Source of the DNA: Scandinavium goeteborgense
Lineage (GTDB): Bacteria > Pseudomonadota > Gammaproteobacteria > Enterobacterales > Enterobacteriaceae
Length of the DNA stretch: 64,000 nt
Direction of reading: 5' to 3'
Assembly (NCBI RefSeq): GCF_003935895.2
Contig: NZ_CP054058.1
Location: 2,957,177 to 3,021,176, forward strand
Position 1 is the stretch's first letter, and every line of letters starts with the position of its first letter. A program made the translations under genes and the position numbers. Shown here in pieces: positions 19,078-28,960 of this stretch. The notes below the pieces were generated by a model. It saw only the letters and a list, made by a program, of their open reading frames with translations, did not search any database and was not told the DNA's origin.

Positions 19078-20034
19078 ATGTCACTCAACGCAGAACTTTC
19101 TTATTCAGAGCAACTGAACCCCAAAACTGGCTGGCAGCTGTTTCGGTTATTGAGCAGCGGGCAACTGATGCCGGGTCTGGCCTGGAAAAACCCGGCCTAT
19201 CGCCGCAAGTTTATGCTGCGTTCGCTGGCGACGCCATTCAGCACTGCCGCGCTGTTATCGCGCCTTGCAGAACAGCCTCAATTGCTCGACATGCTGCACG
19301 TGCAGCCGGGCCTGCCGTGTCGTTTGCACCGTCCATGGCTGTCGATGAACATGCCGCGCCAGAATGCCACCGAGGCGCTGATTGCCCATTATCAGATTAT
19401 GGCTCAGTACCTGCCGGTTCAGGTGATGAATGCCTGGCTCAGCCGCCGGGGCGTGACGCTCGCCAGCCTCACCGGACGCGACGAACAGACGTTCCATATC
19501 CGTCTACTCTCGGACGCATTTCTCGACAAAGAAGGTGAAGCCACGTTGGTATTTACCGATGCCGACAACACCGTATTGGCAGAATTGACCTTTACGCTGT
19601 GCCCGTTTGACGGCAAGCGGACGCTGTATATTGGTGGCATGCAGGGCGCGAAATCACACGTGCCGCACGAGCTGATTCAGGCCGCCACCAAATCGTGCAA
19701 CGGCCTGTTCCCGAAACGCCTGCTGGTCGAAGCGGCGATGGTCCTCGGCCAGAAAATGGACGTGGAAATGATTCGCGCGGTGAGCAATGAAACGCACATC
19801 TACCGCAGCGTGCGCTATCGCCGGAAAAAACAGGACAAGCTGCACGCGGATTACAACAGCTTCTGGGCATCGCTCGGCGGGAATGTCGACGATAACGGCG
19901 ACTATCTGCTGCCGCTGACCCTACCGCGCAAACCGATGGAAGAAATTGCCAGCAAGAAGCGTTCCGAATATCGCCGTCGTTATGAACTGCTCGACGGCCT
20001 GCAGATGCAGACCGCCGGAGTGTGTCAGCGCTAA
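19078..20034 (+). CDS. ybjX: VirK/YbjX family protein (DUF535)
   Basis: The 318-residue product belongs to the DUF535 family, with E. coli YbjX and Salmonella/Shigella VirK. Members are linked to envelope stress and antimicrobial-peptide resistance, but no biochemical activity is established. ATG 19078 is favoured because CAAGG lies eight bases upstream; the longer frame from 18961 would add 39 residues without family character. No signal peptide or transmembrane segment is obvious. The gene converges on ybjD, and the stop codons overlap by four bases. Confidence 0.88.
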   Translation: MSLNAELSYSEQLNPKTGWQLFRLLSSGQLMPGLAWKNPAYRRKFMLRSLATPFSTAALLSRLAEQPQLLDMLHVQPGLPCRLHRPWLSMNMPRQNATEALIAHYQIMAQYLPVQVMNAWLSRRGVTLASLTGRDEQTFHIRLLSDAFLDKEGEATLVFTDADNTVLAELTFTLCPFDGKRTLYIGGMQGAKSHVPHELIQAATKSCNGLFPKRLLVEAAMVLGQKMDVEMIRAVSNETHIYRSVRYRRKKQDKLHADYNSFWASLGGNVDDNGDYLLPLTLPRKPMEEIASKKRSEYRRRYELLDGLQMQTAGVCQR

Positions 20035-21689
20035 TCTGCCCGCCCGCGTGCCAGCCATAGCACGCGGGAAAACATCTTACGCAGCAGGCCCGGAACGGCA
20101 TCAACACCGCGTCGTCCGGCCTCCATCGCCACTTCTATCGCCAAATCCGGTTTTGATGAGCGGTGAATCGCTTTGATGATCACCCGCCGCATATTCATCG
20201 GCACACCGTCCGGGATTTGCGCCACCCGGTGATACACGTCGTCAAACCCCTGCCGGTACATGAAGTGTTCCATATCCAACGCAGGAAGCGTGGTGAGGTG
20301 ATGCCGCTCAAGCTCCCGGTCATTATTCAGAAGGCCGCGCACCGTGGCGGCGTACTTTTTCCCCGCTTCGTCGCCGTCGACTAACACGTGCCATTCAATG
20401 CCCATCCGCCGGGCAAACTTAATCAGCGGTTTGAGGCCTGACTGCGCGAACTCAATCACTTTAATCCCTTCGGCATCAAAGTGGTGCCCGCACTGGCGCG
20501 CCAGCTCGTTGATAACCCAGGTTTCCGTTTCGCCTTCCACCAGCAGCCAGCAGCGGGAAAAGAGCGATGAGGCACGGTTAAAGCGAATGTGAAACGCAAT
20601 GCGCCGCCCGTCTTCCGCGCTCAGGCCGTCCGGCCCAAGACGCCAGGTGGCGACGCGCGAGGAGTCACGCACCAGACGGCAGACGTGCTCCACCGGGGTC
20701 ATCGACAGTAATTCCCCGGAGTTGGTGGTCGTAATGCGCTGGAGCGGCAACAGGTTCAGCAAATTCCACGCCACCGAGAGCATGATTGGATGCAGCCGCG
20801 TTTCCGGATCTTCCACCAGCAGCAGCGGTCGCGCGTCTTTATCGAGCCGCACCGTGCCTTTGGCCTGCAATAAGGTGGCAAACAGCCCCAGCAGGATCAC
20901 CCGATGGCTGCGTCCACCCGGTTTGTCGATCATCCGGTTGATGATGTCGAGATAGCGCCAGCTGCGCTGTTCGTCGTGGGAGCGGCGGCGCATCAGCCGA
21001 TGGCGCGAATCCGCAGTGCCCTGTTCGGAAAAGTAGTGTTCCAGCAGCTGCACCATCGCCGAAAGCCCCTGGCGAATCTGTCCGTCGGACAAATTTTGCG
21101 GGCTGCTCACCAGTTCCCGGGAGAGGAAATCGAGTTGTCGGGCGGTAATTTCGACATCAGGCACATTGGGCACCGTGCCGTTACGGATCCGCCGCATAAA
21201 TCGGGCATCGCGCAGGCGCAGCACCGGCATCAGCCGCACCAGATGCCCTGCCCGGGCGTCAATATCGTGCAGCGGCAGCGCGTGGCCTTCCCCATCGATA
21301 AAGCTGCGCAGGGTCATCACCGTGTCATCTTCCGCCAGCTCGCCTTCGAGGCGATAGTGAATGCGCTGATAACCATCGAACGAAGGCACCCAACACGGCG
21401 ATAGCGGGCGATAGCGGCGCACGCGATGGCGACCAGGTTCCAGCTCGCGGAAGGTCAGAATAATATGCAGATGGTGTTCGCGGCCCTGAACGTCTCCAGG
21501 AGGAAACCAGAAATCGTCGCGGACGAAGTGATAGAGCTCAGACTCGGGTGATAACAATAAGGTCAGCGCATCCAGCAGGCTGGATTTACCCCAGGCGTTC
21601 TCACCGATTAATACGTTGTTCTGTTCCAGCATCAACGATAACCGGTTGATACCCCGAAAGCCCACAATCTCCACTCTTTCGAGAAGCAT
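20031..21689 (-). CDS. ybjD: OLD-family ATPase/TOPRIM nuclease-like protein
   Basis: The 552-residue product has an N-terminal ABC/SMC-type ATPase, with Walker A GENAWGKS near 33-40 (LIGENAWGKSSLLDAL) and the Walker B-like LLLVEDPETRLHP near 275. A C-terminal TOPRIM domain follows, with the catalytic Glu in LLVEGETE and the acidic pair in VLVDGDEAG. This is the OLD nuclease layout; several relatives act in phage defence, but YbjD is a conserved core gene with no assigned role. It reads away from aqpZ. Confidence 0.92.
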   Translation of the reverse strand: MLLERVEIVGFRGINRLSLMLEQNNVLIGENAWGKSSLLDALTLLLSPESELYHFVRDDFWFPPGDVQGREHHLHIILTFRELEPGRHRVRRYRPLSPCWVPSFDGYQRIHYRLEGELAEDDTVMTLRSFIDGEGHALPLHDIDARAGHLVRLMPVLRLRDARFMRRIRNGTVPNVPDVEITARQLDFLSRELVSSPQNLSDGQIRQGLSAMVQLLEHYFSEQGTADSRHRLMRRRSHDEQRSWRYLDIINRMIDKPGGRSHRVILLGLFATLLQAKGTVRLDKDARPLLLVEDPETRLHPIMLSVAWNLLNLLPLQRITTTNSGELLSMTPVEHVCRLVRDSSRVATWRLGPDGLSAEDGRRIAFHIRFNRASSLFSRCWLLVEGETETWVINELARQCGHHFDAEGIKVIEFAQSGLKPLIKFARRMGIEWHVLVDGDEAGKKYAATVRGLLNNDRELERHHLTTLPALDMEHFMYRQGFDDVYHRVAQIPDGVPMNMRRVIIKAIHRSSKPDLAIEVAMEAGRRGVDAVPGLLRKMFSRVLWLARGRAD

Positions 21690-22087
21690 ATGCCCTCCGC
21701 CTGAAAACTTCCCTTTCGTTAACAGCAGTATAGCGGCAGGCCTTGCGCGGTGACAGGCGAAGAAAAGTAATCTTATGACAAAAAATGTCCGTGACTTTTT
21801 CGCAGTGAAACAAGTAGCCCCACATTTAATAACGGCTTGTAATGAATTTAATTTTAATCAAGGTTTGTATGGCGAAAATTAAACTATACTCAAATCAACT
21901 CAACCACGTACAAGGAATGACCAGACATTAACTTAAATCAATATTAGCGGCTTTATTTAACTGGTTAGGGGTAGCGTTAGTTCTTAAAATAACGGGTCTT
22001 TAATTATGTCGTCTTCCCCTTTTGGCGATAAATAATGTCCGGTGCAGAATTAACTGACACCGTCACTGTTATTTTTTTGAGGTGGTT
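21690..22087. promoter_or_regulatory. Divergent region ybjD / aqpZ
   Basis: This gap of about 400 bases has no gene. It is AT-rich, particularly 21830-22080. A -10-like TATACT at 21885-21890 is a candidate for the aqpZ promoter, leaving a leader of almost 200 bases before ATG 22088; I cannot assign a convincing -35. Confidence 0.4.
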
Positions 22088-22783
22088 ATGTTTAAAAAAC
22101 TGGCTGCAGAATGTTTTGGTACATTCTGGCTTGTATTTGGTGGTTGCGGTAGCGCCGTGCTGGCGGCAGGTTACCCGGAATTAGGTATTGGTTTCGCGGG
22201 CGTTGCACTGGCATTTGGTTTAACCGTACTGACCATGGCCTATGCTGTGGGTCATATTTCTGGTGGTCACTTCAACCCGGCTGTCACTTTAGGTCTGTGG
22301 GCTGGCGGTCGTTTCCCGACTAAAGATATTGTGGGTTATATCGTTGCTCAGGTTATTGGCGGCATTATTGCAGCAGCAGTACTTTATCTGGTTGCCAGCG
22401 GTAAAACCGGCTTTGACGCTGCGGCAAGTGGCTTCGCGTCTAACGGTTACGGCGAACATTCACCGGATGGCTATTCCATGCTGTCTGCTATCGTGATTGA
22501 AATCGTTCTGACCTGTGGCTTCCTGATGGTGATTCACGGTGCAACGGATAAACGTGCTCCGGCTGGTTTCGCGCCAATCGCTATCGGTCTGGCACTGACC
22601 CTGATCCACCTGATCAGCATCCCGGTAACCAACACCTCTGTTAACCCGGCGCGTAGCACCGCGGTCGCTATCTTCCAGGGTGGTTGGGCACTGCAGCAGC
22701 TGTGGCTGTTCTGGGTAATGCCAATCATCGGCGGTATCCTCGGCGGCGTGCTGTACCGCACCCTGCTGGAAAAACGCGACTAA
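22088..22783 (+). CDS. aqpZ: Aquaporin Z
   Basis: AqpZ is a water channel of the inner membrane. The 231-residue protein has the two NPA boxes (HFNPAVT near 63 and VNPARST near 186), with Arg189 of the selectivity filter following the second, and six transmembrane helices plus two half helices. The start ATG 22088 is chosen over an upstream GTG because it matches the family start ([21 protein letters not shown]) and GAGGTGG precedes it. Confidence 0.98.
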   Translation: MFKKLAAECFGTFWLVFGGCGSAVLAAGYPELGIGFAGVALAFGLTVLTMAYAVGHISGGHFNPAVTLGLWAGGRFPTKDIVGYIVAQVIGGIIAAAVLYLVASGKTGFDAAASGFASNGYGEHSPDGYSMLSAIVIEIVLTCGFLMVIHGATDKRAPAGFAPIAIGLALTLIHLISIPVTNTSVNPARSTAVAIFQGGWALQQLWLFWVMPIIGGILGGVLYRTLLEKRD

Positions 22784-22801
22784 TTCGCGACTGCATTCCC
22801 T

Positions 22802-22832
22802 GAAGGCCCGGCATTGCCGGGCCTTTTCTTTT
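22802..22832 (+). terminator. aqpZ intrinsic terminator
   Basis: The stem AAGGCCCGGC / GCCGGGCCTT with a three-base loop is followed by a long T-rich run, 20 bases after the aqpZ stop. Confidence 0.88.
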
Positions 22833-22908
22833 TTTGGCAGCTTTACTCCCTCCCGCTCTTTCGGTAGTGTCAGGTGCGCTTTTTACACACAAAAGGACCG
22901 TGCCGTTC

Positions 22909-23808
22909 ATGTTTTCGGGATTGCTTATTATTCTTGTGCCGCTGGTGGCAGGTTACCTGATCCCCCTGCGCCATCGTCATGCGCTGCAGTGGATTAATCG
23001 TCTGCTGAGCTGGATTGTTTACGTTATTCTCTTTTTCATGGGCATCAGCCTGGCGTTTCTGGATAATCTGGCCAGTAATCTGCTGGCCATATTTCATTAT
23101 TCTGCCGTCAGTATTGTGGTTATTCTGCTGTGCAATATTATTGCCCTGCTGTGGCTCGAACGCACGCTTCCCTGGCGCCACAACCATCAACAGGAAAAAT
23201 TACCCTCTCGTATAGCAATGGCAATGGAGTCATTACAGCTGTGCGGCGTGGTATTACTGGGCTTTCTTCTGGGTCTTACCGGCTGGCCCATTTTGCATCA
23301 CGCCACCGAAGCCAGCGAATATACCCTGATCTTCCTTTTATTCCTGATTGGTATCCAGCTTCGCAATAATGGAATGACCCTTAAGCAGATTGTACTTAAT
23401 CGCCGGGGAATGATGGTCGCGGTGGTCGTGGTCCTGAGTTCACTGGCAGGCGGCGTGATTAATGCCCTTATTCTCGGTCTGCCGATAAAAACCGGCCTGG
23501 CCATGGCGTCGGGCTTCGGCTGGTATTCGCTGTCCGGTATTTTACTGACCGAATCTTATGGCCCGGTAATTGGCAGCGCCGCCTTCTTTAATGACCTGGC
23601 GCGCGAGCTTATCGCCATTATGCTGATTCCCGGCCTGGTATTACGCCACCGTTCGACGGCCCTCGGACTGTGTGGCGCCACGTCGATGGACTTTACATTG
23701 CCGGTATTACAACGTTCCGGCGGTCTGGAAATTGTGCCTGCGGCTATTGTCCACGGCTTTATTCTGAGCCTGCTGGTTCCGCTACTGATGGCGCTTTTCT
23801 CCGCGTAA
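22909..23808 (+). CDS. lysO: L-lysine exporter LysO
   Basis: LysO (formerly YbjE) exports L-lysine and toxic analogues such as thialysine across the inner membrane. The 299-residue product has about eight hydrophobic segments and conserved acidic residues in membrane context, for example FLDNL near 45 and NDLARE near 230. ATG 22909 gives the E. coli-like start MFSGLLIILVPLVAGYLIPLR; the longer frame from 22834 has no family support. Confidence 0.95.
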   Translation: MFSGLLIILVPLVAGYLIPLRHRHALQWINRLLSWIVYVILFFMGISLAFLDNLASNLLAIFHYSAVSIVVILLCNIIALLWLERTLPWRHNHQQEKLPSRIAMAMESLQLCGVVLLGFLLGLTGWPILHHATEASEYTLIFLLFLIGIQLRNNGMTLKQIVLNRRGMMVAVVVVLSSLAGGVINALILGLPIKTGLAMASGFGWYSLSGILLTESYGPVIGSAAFFNDLARELIAIMLIPGLVLRHRSTALGLCGATSMDFTLPVLQRSGGLEIVPAAIVHGFILSLLVPLLMALFSA

Positions 23809-23843
23809 TACTCCCAAGGCGGTAGCGCTCGCTGCCGCCAAAA

Positions 23844-23857
23844 TTGCGTTAAATCAA
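23844..23857 (+). promoter_or_regulatory. FNR-like site before hcp
   Basis: TTGCG-N4-ATCAA matches the FNR consensus TTGAT-N4-ATCAA in eight of ten positions. It lies about 100 bases before the hcp start, and hcp-hcr of E. coli is FNR-activated, so the placing is plausible. Confidence 0.5.
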
Positions 23858-23916
23858 TCTCCCTGCAAGTTGCCCGACATATCCCTTTTCAGCGCTTTCT
23901 CACAGGCTTACCCTTA

Positions 23917-23939
23917 AACATGTATTTTAAATATAACTT
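23917..23939 (+). promoter_or_regulatory. NsrR operator before hcp
   Basis: This 23-base palindrome fits the NsrR site (AAGATGYATTT / AAATRCATCTT half sites) with a few mismatches and lies 15 bases before the hcp ATG. NsrR is the nitric-oxide-sensitive repressor of hcp-hcr in E. coli. Confidence 0.8.
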
Positions 23940-23953
23940 ATAAAGGTGTGATT

Positions 23954-25606
23954 ATGTTCTGTGTGCAATGTGAACAAACCATTCGTACCCCGGCCGGTAA
24001 CGGCTGCGCTTACGCCCAGGGAATGTGCGGCAAAACCGCGCAAACCTCTGACCTACAGGATTTACTGATCGCCACGCTGCAAGGGCTTTCTGCCTGGGCA
24101 CTCAAAGCCCGCGAATTCGGCATCATCAGTCATGAGGTCGACAGCTTCGCTCCGCGCGCCTTTTTCTCTACGCTGACCAACGTGAATTTTGATTCACCGC
24201 GCATCGTCGGCTATGCCCGTGAGGCCATCGCCCTGCGTGAGGCGCTCAAAGCGCAGTGTCTGGCGAAAGATGCCAGTGCTGCGGTCGATAACCCGATGGC
24301 CGATTTACAGCTGGTCAGCGACGACCTTGGTGATTTACAGCGCCAGGCCGAAATGTTCACCCCGAATAAAGACAAAGCCACCATCGGGGACAACATTCTC
24401 GGCCTGCGCTTGCTGTGCCTCTACGGCCTGAAAGGCGCGGCGGCGTACATGGAACACGCCCACGTACTCGGCCAGTACGACAACGACATCTACGCGCAAT
24501 ACCATAAAATCATGGCCTGGCTCGGGACCTGGCCTGCGGACATGAACGCCCTGCTGGAATGTTCAATGGAAATTGGCCAGATGAACTTCGCCGTGATGCG
24601 CATTCTCGACGCCGGTGAAACCAACGCTTACGGCCATCCAACCCCCACGCAGGTCAACGTGAAAACGGTGGCGGGCAAAGCGATTCTGATTTCCGGCCAC
24701 GACCTGAAAGACCTCTATAACCTGCTGCTGCAAACCGAAGGCACCGGCGTGAACGTCTATACCCACGGCGAAATGCTGCCCGCGCACGGTTACCCTGAGC
24801 TGCGCAAATTCAAGCATCTGGTCGGGAACTATGGCAGCGGCTGGCAGAACCAGCAGGTGGAGTTCGCCCGCTTCCCAGGCCCCGTGGTGATGACCTCCAA
24901 CTGTATTATCGACCCCACCGTCGGAGAGTATGACCACCGCATCTGGACCCGGAGCATCGTCGGCTGGCCGAACGTCAGCCATCTTGAAGGCGATGATTTC
25001 ACGCCGGTTATCGAACAGGCCCAGCAGCTGGCGGGCTTCCCGTACAACGAAATTGAACACTTGATCACCGTCGGTTTCGGCCGTCAGACTCTGCTCGGCG
25101 CGGCGGATACACTGATCGACCTGGTCAGCCGCGAAAAACTGCGTCACATTTTCCTCGTCGGCGGCTGCGACGGCGAACGTACCGAACGCAGTTACTTCAC
25201 CGATTTCGCCACCAGCGTGCCGGACGACTGCCTGGTCATGACCCTCGCCTGCGGCAAATACCGTTTCAATAAGCTGGATTTCGGTGACATCGAAGGCCTG
25301 CCACGCCTGGTGGATGCGGGTCAGTGTAACGACGCTTATTCGGCAATTATTCTGGCGGTGACACTGGCGGAAAAACTCGGCTGCGGCGTGAATGACCTGC
25401 CGCTATCGCTGGTGCTCTCATGGTTCGAGCAGAAAGCGATTGTCATTCTGCTGACGCTGCTCTCTCTGGGCGTGAAAAACATCGTCACCGGGCCAACCGC
25501 GCCGGGCTTCCTGACTCCGGATTTGCTGGCTGTCCTGAACGAGAAATTTGGCCTGCGCGCCATTACCACCGTCGAGCAGGATTTACAGCAGATGCTGGGC
25601 GCATAA
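23954..25606 (+). CDS. hcp: Hybrid cluster protein (hydroxylamine/NO reductase)
   Basis: Hcp is a cytoplasmic Fe-S protein that reduces nitric oxide to nitrous oxide at low concentration; it also has hydroxylamine reductase and protein S-nitrosylation roles. The 550-residue protein begins MFCVQCEQT, with the N-terminal cluster cysteines Cys3, Cys6, Cys18 and Cys25. Hybrid-cluster ligands lie further on, for example in [23 protein letters not shown] and [14 protein letters not shown] 23954 gives the family start and has AAAGGTG upstream. It is followed ten bases later by hcr. It should not be confused with the type VI secretion Hcp remnant at 54760-54912. Confidence 0.98.
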   Translation: MFCVQCEQTIRTPAGNGCAYAQGMCGKTAQTSDLQDLLIATLQGLSAWALKAREFGIISHEVDSFAPRAFFSTLTNVNFDSPRIVGYAREAIALREALKAQCLAKDASAAVDNPMADLQLVSDDLGDLQRQAEMFTPNKDKATIGDNILGLRLLCLYGLKGAAAYMEHAHVLGQYDNDIYAQYHKIMAWLGTWPADMNALLECSMEIGQMNFAVMRILDAGETNAYGHPTPTQVNVKTVAGKAILISGHDLKDLYNLLLQTEGTGVNVYTHGEMLPAHGYPELRKFKHLVGNYGSGWQNQQVEFARFPGPVVMTSNCIIDPTVGEYDHRIWTRSIVGWPNVSHLEGDDFTPVIEQAQQLAGFPYNEIEHLITVGFGRQTLLGAADTLIDLVSREKLRHIFLVGGCDGERTERSYFTDFATSVPDDCLVMTLACGKYRFNKLDFGDIEGLPRLVDAGQCNDAYSAIILAVTLAEKLGCGVNDLPLSLVLSWFEQKAIVILLTLLSLGVKNIVTGPTAPGFLTPDLLAVLNEKFGLRAITTVEQDLQQMLGA

Positions 25607-25616
25607 GGAGCAGACC

Positions 25617-26585
25617 ATGACCATGCCAACTCCACAATGCCCGTGGCGGATGCAGGTGCATCACATCACCCAGGAAACGCCGGATGTATGGACCCTGTCG
25701 CTGCTGTGTCACGATGCCTGGCCATATCGCGCCGGGCAGTATGCGCTGGTGAGCATCCGTAATTCTGCGGATACGCTGCGCGCGTACACGCTGTCGTCCA
25801 CGCCGGGCGTGAGCGAGTTCATCACCCTCACCGTGCGCCGCATTGACGATGGCACAGGCTCTGAATGGCTGACCCGCGATGTCAAACGCGGCGACTATCT
25901 GTGGTTGTCCGATGCGCAAGGTGATTTTACCTGTGACGATAAACCCACCGACAAACTGCTGCTCCTGGCGGCAGGTTGCGGCGTCACGCCGGTAATGTCG
26001 ATGCGGCGCTGGCTAGCGAAAAATCGCCCTGACGCTGACGTGCAGGTGATCTTCAGCGTCCGTTCGCCGGAAGAGGTGATTTTTGCTGACGAGTGGCGGC
26101 ACTATCCGGTCACGATAGTGGCGGAAAACAATGCCACGCACGGTTTTGTCGCCGGGCGTTTAAGCCAGGCCATGCTTGAAAGCGTGCCGAATCTGGCAGC
26201 GCGGACGGTCATGACCTGCGGGCCTGCGCCGTATATGGAGTGGGTGGAAGAGAACGTGAAGCGGCTCGGCGTGACGCGTTTCTACAAAGAAAAATTCTTC
26301 ACGCCGGTCGCAACAGCCGCCACTAGCGGGCTGAAATTCACCCAACTGCACCCGGCAAAAGAATTTTATGCGCCGGTCGGCACCACGCTTCTGGAGGCGC
26401 TGGAAAGCAATAAGGTGCCGGTGAATGCCGCCTGTCGCGCCGGTGTTTGCGGGAGTTGTAAAACGCAGGTGGTCAGCGGGGAGTATACCGTTACCAGCAC
26501 TATGACCTTGACCGGGGAAGAACAGAAACAGGGCTACGTGCTGGCCTGTTCCTGTCATCCTCAGGGCGATTTAGTGCTCGCCTGA
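25617..26585 (+). CDS. hcr: NADH oxidoreductase Hcr
   Basis: Hcr passes electrons from NADH to Hcp. The 322-residue product has an FAD-binding ferredoxin reductase domain (RAYTLSSTP near 55-63), an NAD-binding domain (LLLAAGCGVTPVMSMRRWL) and a C-terminal plant-type [2Fe-2S] ferredoxin domain with CRAGVCGSC and a fourth Cys in LACSC. The start ATG 25617 follows AAGGAGCAGACC and overlaps no other gene. Confidence 0.97.
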   Translation: MTMPTPQCPWRMQVHHITQETPDVWTLSLLCHDAWPYRAGQYALVSIRNSADTLRAYTLSSTPGVSEFITLTVRRIDDGTGSEWLTRDVKRGDYLWLSDAQGDFTCDDKPTDKLLLLAAGCGVTPVMSMRRWLAKNRPDADVQVIFSVRSPEEVIFADEWRHYPVTIVAENNATHGFVAGRLSQAMLESVPNLAARTVMTCGPAPYMEWVEENVKRLGVTRFYKEKFFTPVATAATSGLKFTQLHPAKEFYAPVGTTLLEALESNKVPVNAACRAGVCGSCKTQVVSGEYTVTSTMTLTGEEQKQGYVLACSCHPQGDLVLA

Positions 26586-26593
26586 TAAAACGC

Positions 26594-26625
26594 ATGCCCG
26601 GTGGCGTTGCGCGCACCGGGCCTCT
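26594..26625. terminator. Terminator between hcr and the convergent doxX-family gene
   Basis: The stem GCCCGGTG / CACCGGGC lies between the two convergent stop codons and is followed by TCTTT on the plus strand. Confidence 0.65.
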
Positions 26626-27051
26626 TTACTCGCTTTTCCCTAACGCGTAACGCCCTGCCCCCAGGCAGACAATCGCCAACGCACCGATGAAGTAATAGAC
26701 CAGGCTTTCAATGGCCCAGGCTCCCACTGCGTCCAGCGCGAAAGTTTTTCCGGTACCAACCATCAGCCACGCCACCACCATGGTCAACGCCAGAACCAGC
26801 GCCGCCGGGCGAGTCAGAATACCCAGCACAATCAGACACGGAGCCACCACTTCGCCAATCAGCACGCCGTAAGCAATAAAGCCCGGCAGCCCTTTCGCCA
26901 CCAGCATCCCACTGATGCCGTCCACGCCGTGGAACAGCTTATGCAAACCGTGAAACAGCATCAGCCCGCCGACGGCAAGACGTAACAGAAGTTTGCCGAG
27001 ATCGTCCCCGGTACGTGTTTGTCGTCTATCCATGAACAATGATTTAACCAT
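26626..27051 (-). CDS. DoxX family membrane protein
   Basis: The 141-residue product has four predicted transmembrane helices and the DoxX-type pattern RLAVGGLMLFHGLHKLFHG near the N-terminus and GVLIGEVVAPCLIVLGILTRPAAL in the middle. DoxX proteins are small membrane proteins tied in some bacteria to thiol or quinone redox stress; the function here is not known. I do not recall this gene between hcr and poxB in E. coli K-12, so it is probably a lineage-specific addition. AAGGA lies ten bases before ATG 27051. Confidence 0.82.
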   Translation of the reverse strand: MVKSLFMDRRQTRTGDDLGKLLLRLAVGGLMLFHGLHKLFHGVDGISGMLVAKGLPGFIAYGVLIGEVVAPCLIVLGILTRPAALVLALTMVVAWLMVGTGKTFALDAVGAWAIESLVYYFIGALAIVCLGAGRYALGKSE

Positions 27052-27203
27052 TTGACGTTATTCCTTATTTTCCCTGTATTCCATCCAGATTATGCCGAAG
27101 AACGACACAAATAAACCTGCTGAAAATAAGGGGATTTTGCCGGGCACACCAGTGAGTTTCATCTAAGCTTGTAAGCGGTATCACAAAAAGGAGAAGGAAA
27201 CCC

Positions 27204-28922
27204 ATGAAACAAACCGTTGCGGCCTATATCGCAAAAACTTTTGAACAAGCCGGGGTAAAACGAATCTGGGGTGTCACCGGAGACTCCCTCAACGGGCTCA
27301 GTGACAGCCTTAACAAAATGGGCACCATCGAATGGATGCCCACGCGCCACGAAGAGGTGGCCGCGTTTGCTGCGGGTGCCGAAGCCCAGCTCACCGGCGA
27401 ACTGGCAGTCTGCGCCGGTTCCTGCGGGCCTGGCAACCTGCATCTGATTAACGGTCTGTTTGACTGCCACCGCAATCACGTCCCGGTGGTCGCCATCGCC
27501 GCGCACATTCCGTCGAGCGAAATCGGCAGCGGTTATTTCCAGGAAACCCATCCGCAGGAGCTGTTCCGCGAATGCAGTCACTATTGTGAACTGGTCTCTT
27601 CCCCCGAACAGATCCCACAGGTGCTGGCGATCGCGATGCGCAAAGCGATACTTAACCGTGGCGTTTCGGTAGTGGTGTTACCCGGCGACGTGGCGTTGAA
27701 ACCCGCCCCGGAAAGCGCCAGCACCCATTGGTATCACGCCCCGCAGCCGGTGGTGGTGCCGGAAATGGAAGAGCTGCGTAAGCTCGCGCAACTGCTGCGC
27801 TACTCCAGCAACATCGCGTTATTGTGCGGCAGCGGGTGCGCCGGAGCGCATAAAGAGCTGCTGGAGTTTGCCGGCAAGCTGAAATCGCCGATTGTCCACG
27901 CCATGCGCGGCAAAGAGCACGTTGAATACGATAACCCGTACGACGTCGGGATGACTGGGCTGATCGGTTTCTCATCCGGTTTCCACACCATGATGAACGC
28001 CGACACGCTGGTGCTGCTCGGCACCCAGTTCCCGTATCGCCCGTTCTACCCGGCCGATGCCAAAATTATTCAGATAGACATTAACCCAGCCAGCATTGGC
28101 GCACACAGCAAAGTGGACATGGCGCTGATCGGCGATATCAAAGCCACGCTCGCCACCTTGACGCCGCTGCTGGAAGAGAAAACTGACCGCGCGTTCCTCG
28201 ACAAAGCGCTCGAACACTATCGCGATGCGCGTAAAGGGCTCGATGATTTAGCCAAACCGAGTGAAAAAGCCATTCACCCGCAGTATCTGGCGCAGCAAAT
28301 CAGTCATTTCGCCGACGATGATGCTATTTTCACCTGCGATGTTGGCACGCCCACCGTGTGGGCTGCGCGCTACCTGAAAATGAACGGTAAGCGCCGTCTG
28401 CTCGGCTCGTTCAACCACGGCTCGATGGCCAACGCCATGCCGCAGGCGCTCGGTGCGAAAGCCACCCTGCCAGACCGACAGGTGGTCGCGATGTGCGGTG
28501 ACGGCGGATTTAGCATGCTGATGGGGGATTTTCTCTCAGTGGCACAGCTCAAACTGCCGCTGAAAATCGTGGTCTTCAACAACAGCGTGCTCGGCTTCGT
28601 AGCGATGGAAATGAAGGCTGGCGGCTACATGACCGACGGCACCGATCTGCACGACACGAACTTTGCCAATATCGCTGAGGCCTGTGGTATCACCGGGATT
28701 CGCGTCGAAAAATCGGCTGATCTCGATGAAGCATTACAGCGGGCGTTCAGTATTGACGGGCCGGTGCTGGTGGACGTCGTGGTGGCGAAGGACGAACTCG
28801 CCATTCCACCGCAAATTAAGCTCGAACAGGCCAAAGGATTCAGCCTGTATATGCTGCGTGCGATCATCAGTGGGCGCGGCGATGAAGTGATCGAACTGGC
28901 GAAAACCAACTGGCTCAGGTAA
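27204..28922 (+). CDS. poxB: Pyruvate dehydrogenase (quinone), pyruvate oxidase
   Basis: PoxB converts pyruvate to acetate and CO2 and passes electrons to ubiquinone at the inner membrane, mainly in stationary phase. The 572-residue product has the E. coli length. It shows the ThDP-activating Glu50 ([12 protein letters not shown]), the central FAD domain, and the ThDP/Mg motif [21 protein letters not shown] ending in VVFNNS near 432-461. The C-terminal tail forms the lipid-binding helix. GGAGAAGG precedes ATG 27204. The 150-base upstream gap contains the expected sigma-S promoter, which I cannot assign exactly. Confidence 0.97.
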   Translation: MKQTVAAYIAKTFEQAGVKRIWGVTGDSLNGLSDSLNKMGTIEWMPTRHEEVAAFAAGAEAQLTGELAVCAGSCGPGNLHLINGLFDCHRNHVPVVAIAAHIPSSEIGSGYFQETHPQELFRECSHYCELVSSPEQIPQVLAIAMRKAILNRGVSVVVLPGDVALKPAPESASTHWYHAPQPVVVPEMEELRKLAQLLRYSSNIALLCGSGCAGAHKELLEFAGKLKSPIVHAMRGKEHVEYDNPYDVGMTGLIGFSSGFHTMMNADTLVLLGTQFPYRPFYPADAKIIQIDINPASIGAHSKVDMALIGDIKATLATLTPLLEEKTDRAFLDKALEHYRDARKGLDDLAKPSEKAIHPQYLAQQISHFADDDAIFTCDVGTPTVWAARYLKMNGKRRLLGSFNHGSMANAMPQALGAKATLPDRQVVAMCGDGGFSMLMGDFLSVAQLKLPLKIVVFNNSVLGFVAMEMKAGGYMTDGTDLHDTNFANIAEACGITGIRVEKSADLDEALQRAFSIDGPVLVDVVVAKDELAIPPQIKLEQAKGFSLYMLRAIISGRGDEVIELAKTNWLR

Positions 28923-28960
28923 AAAGAGAGGCATAACCCTGATGCAATAAAGGAAATGCC

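Noticed and set aside
23954-25606. hcp as a type VI secretion gene
   Set aside because: This is the hybrid cluster protein with Fe-S cysteines; the shared name with T6SS Hcp is accidental.
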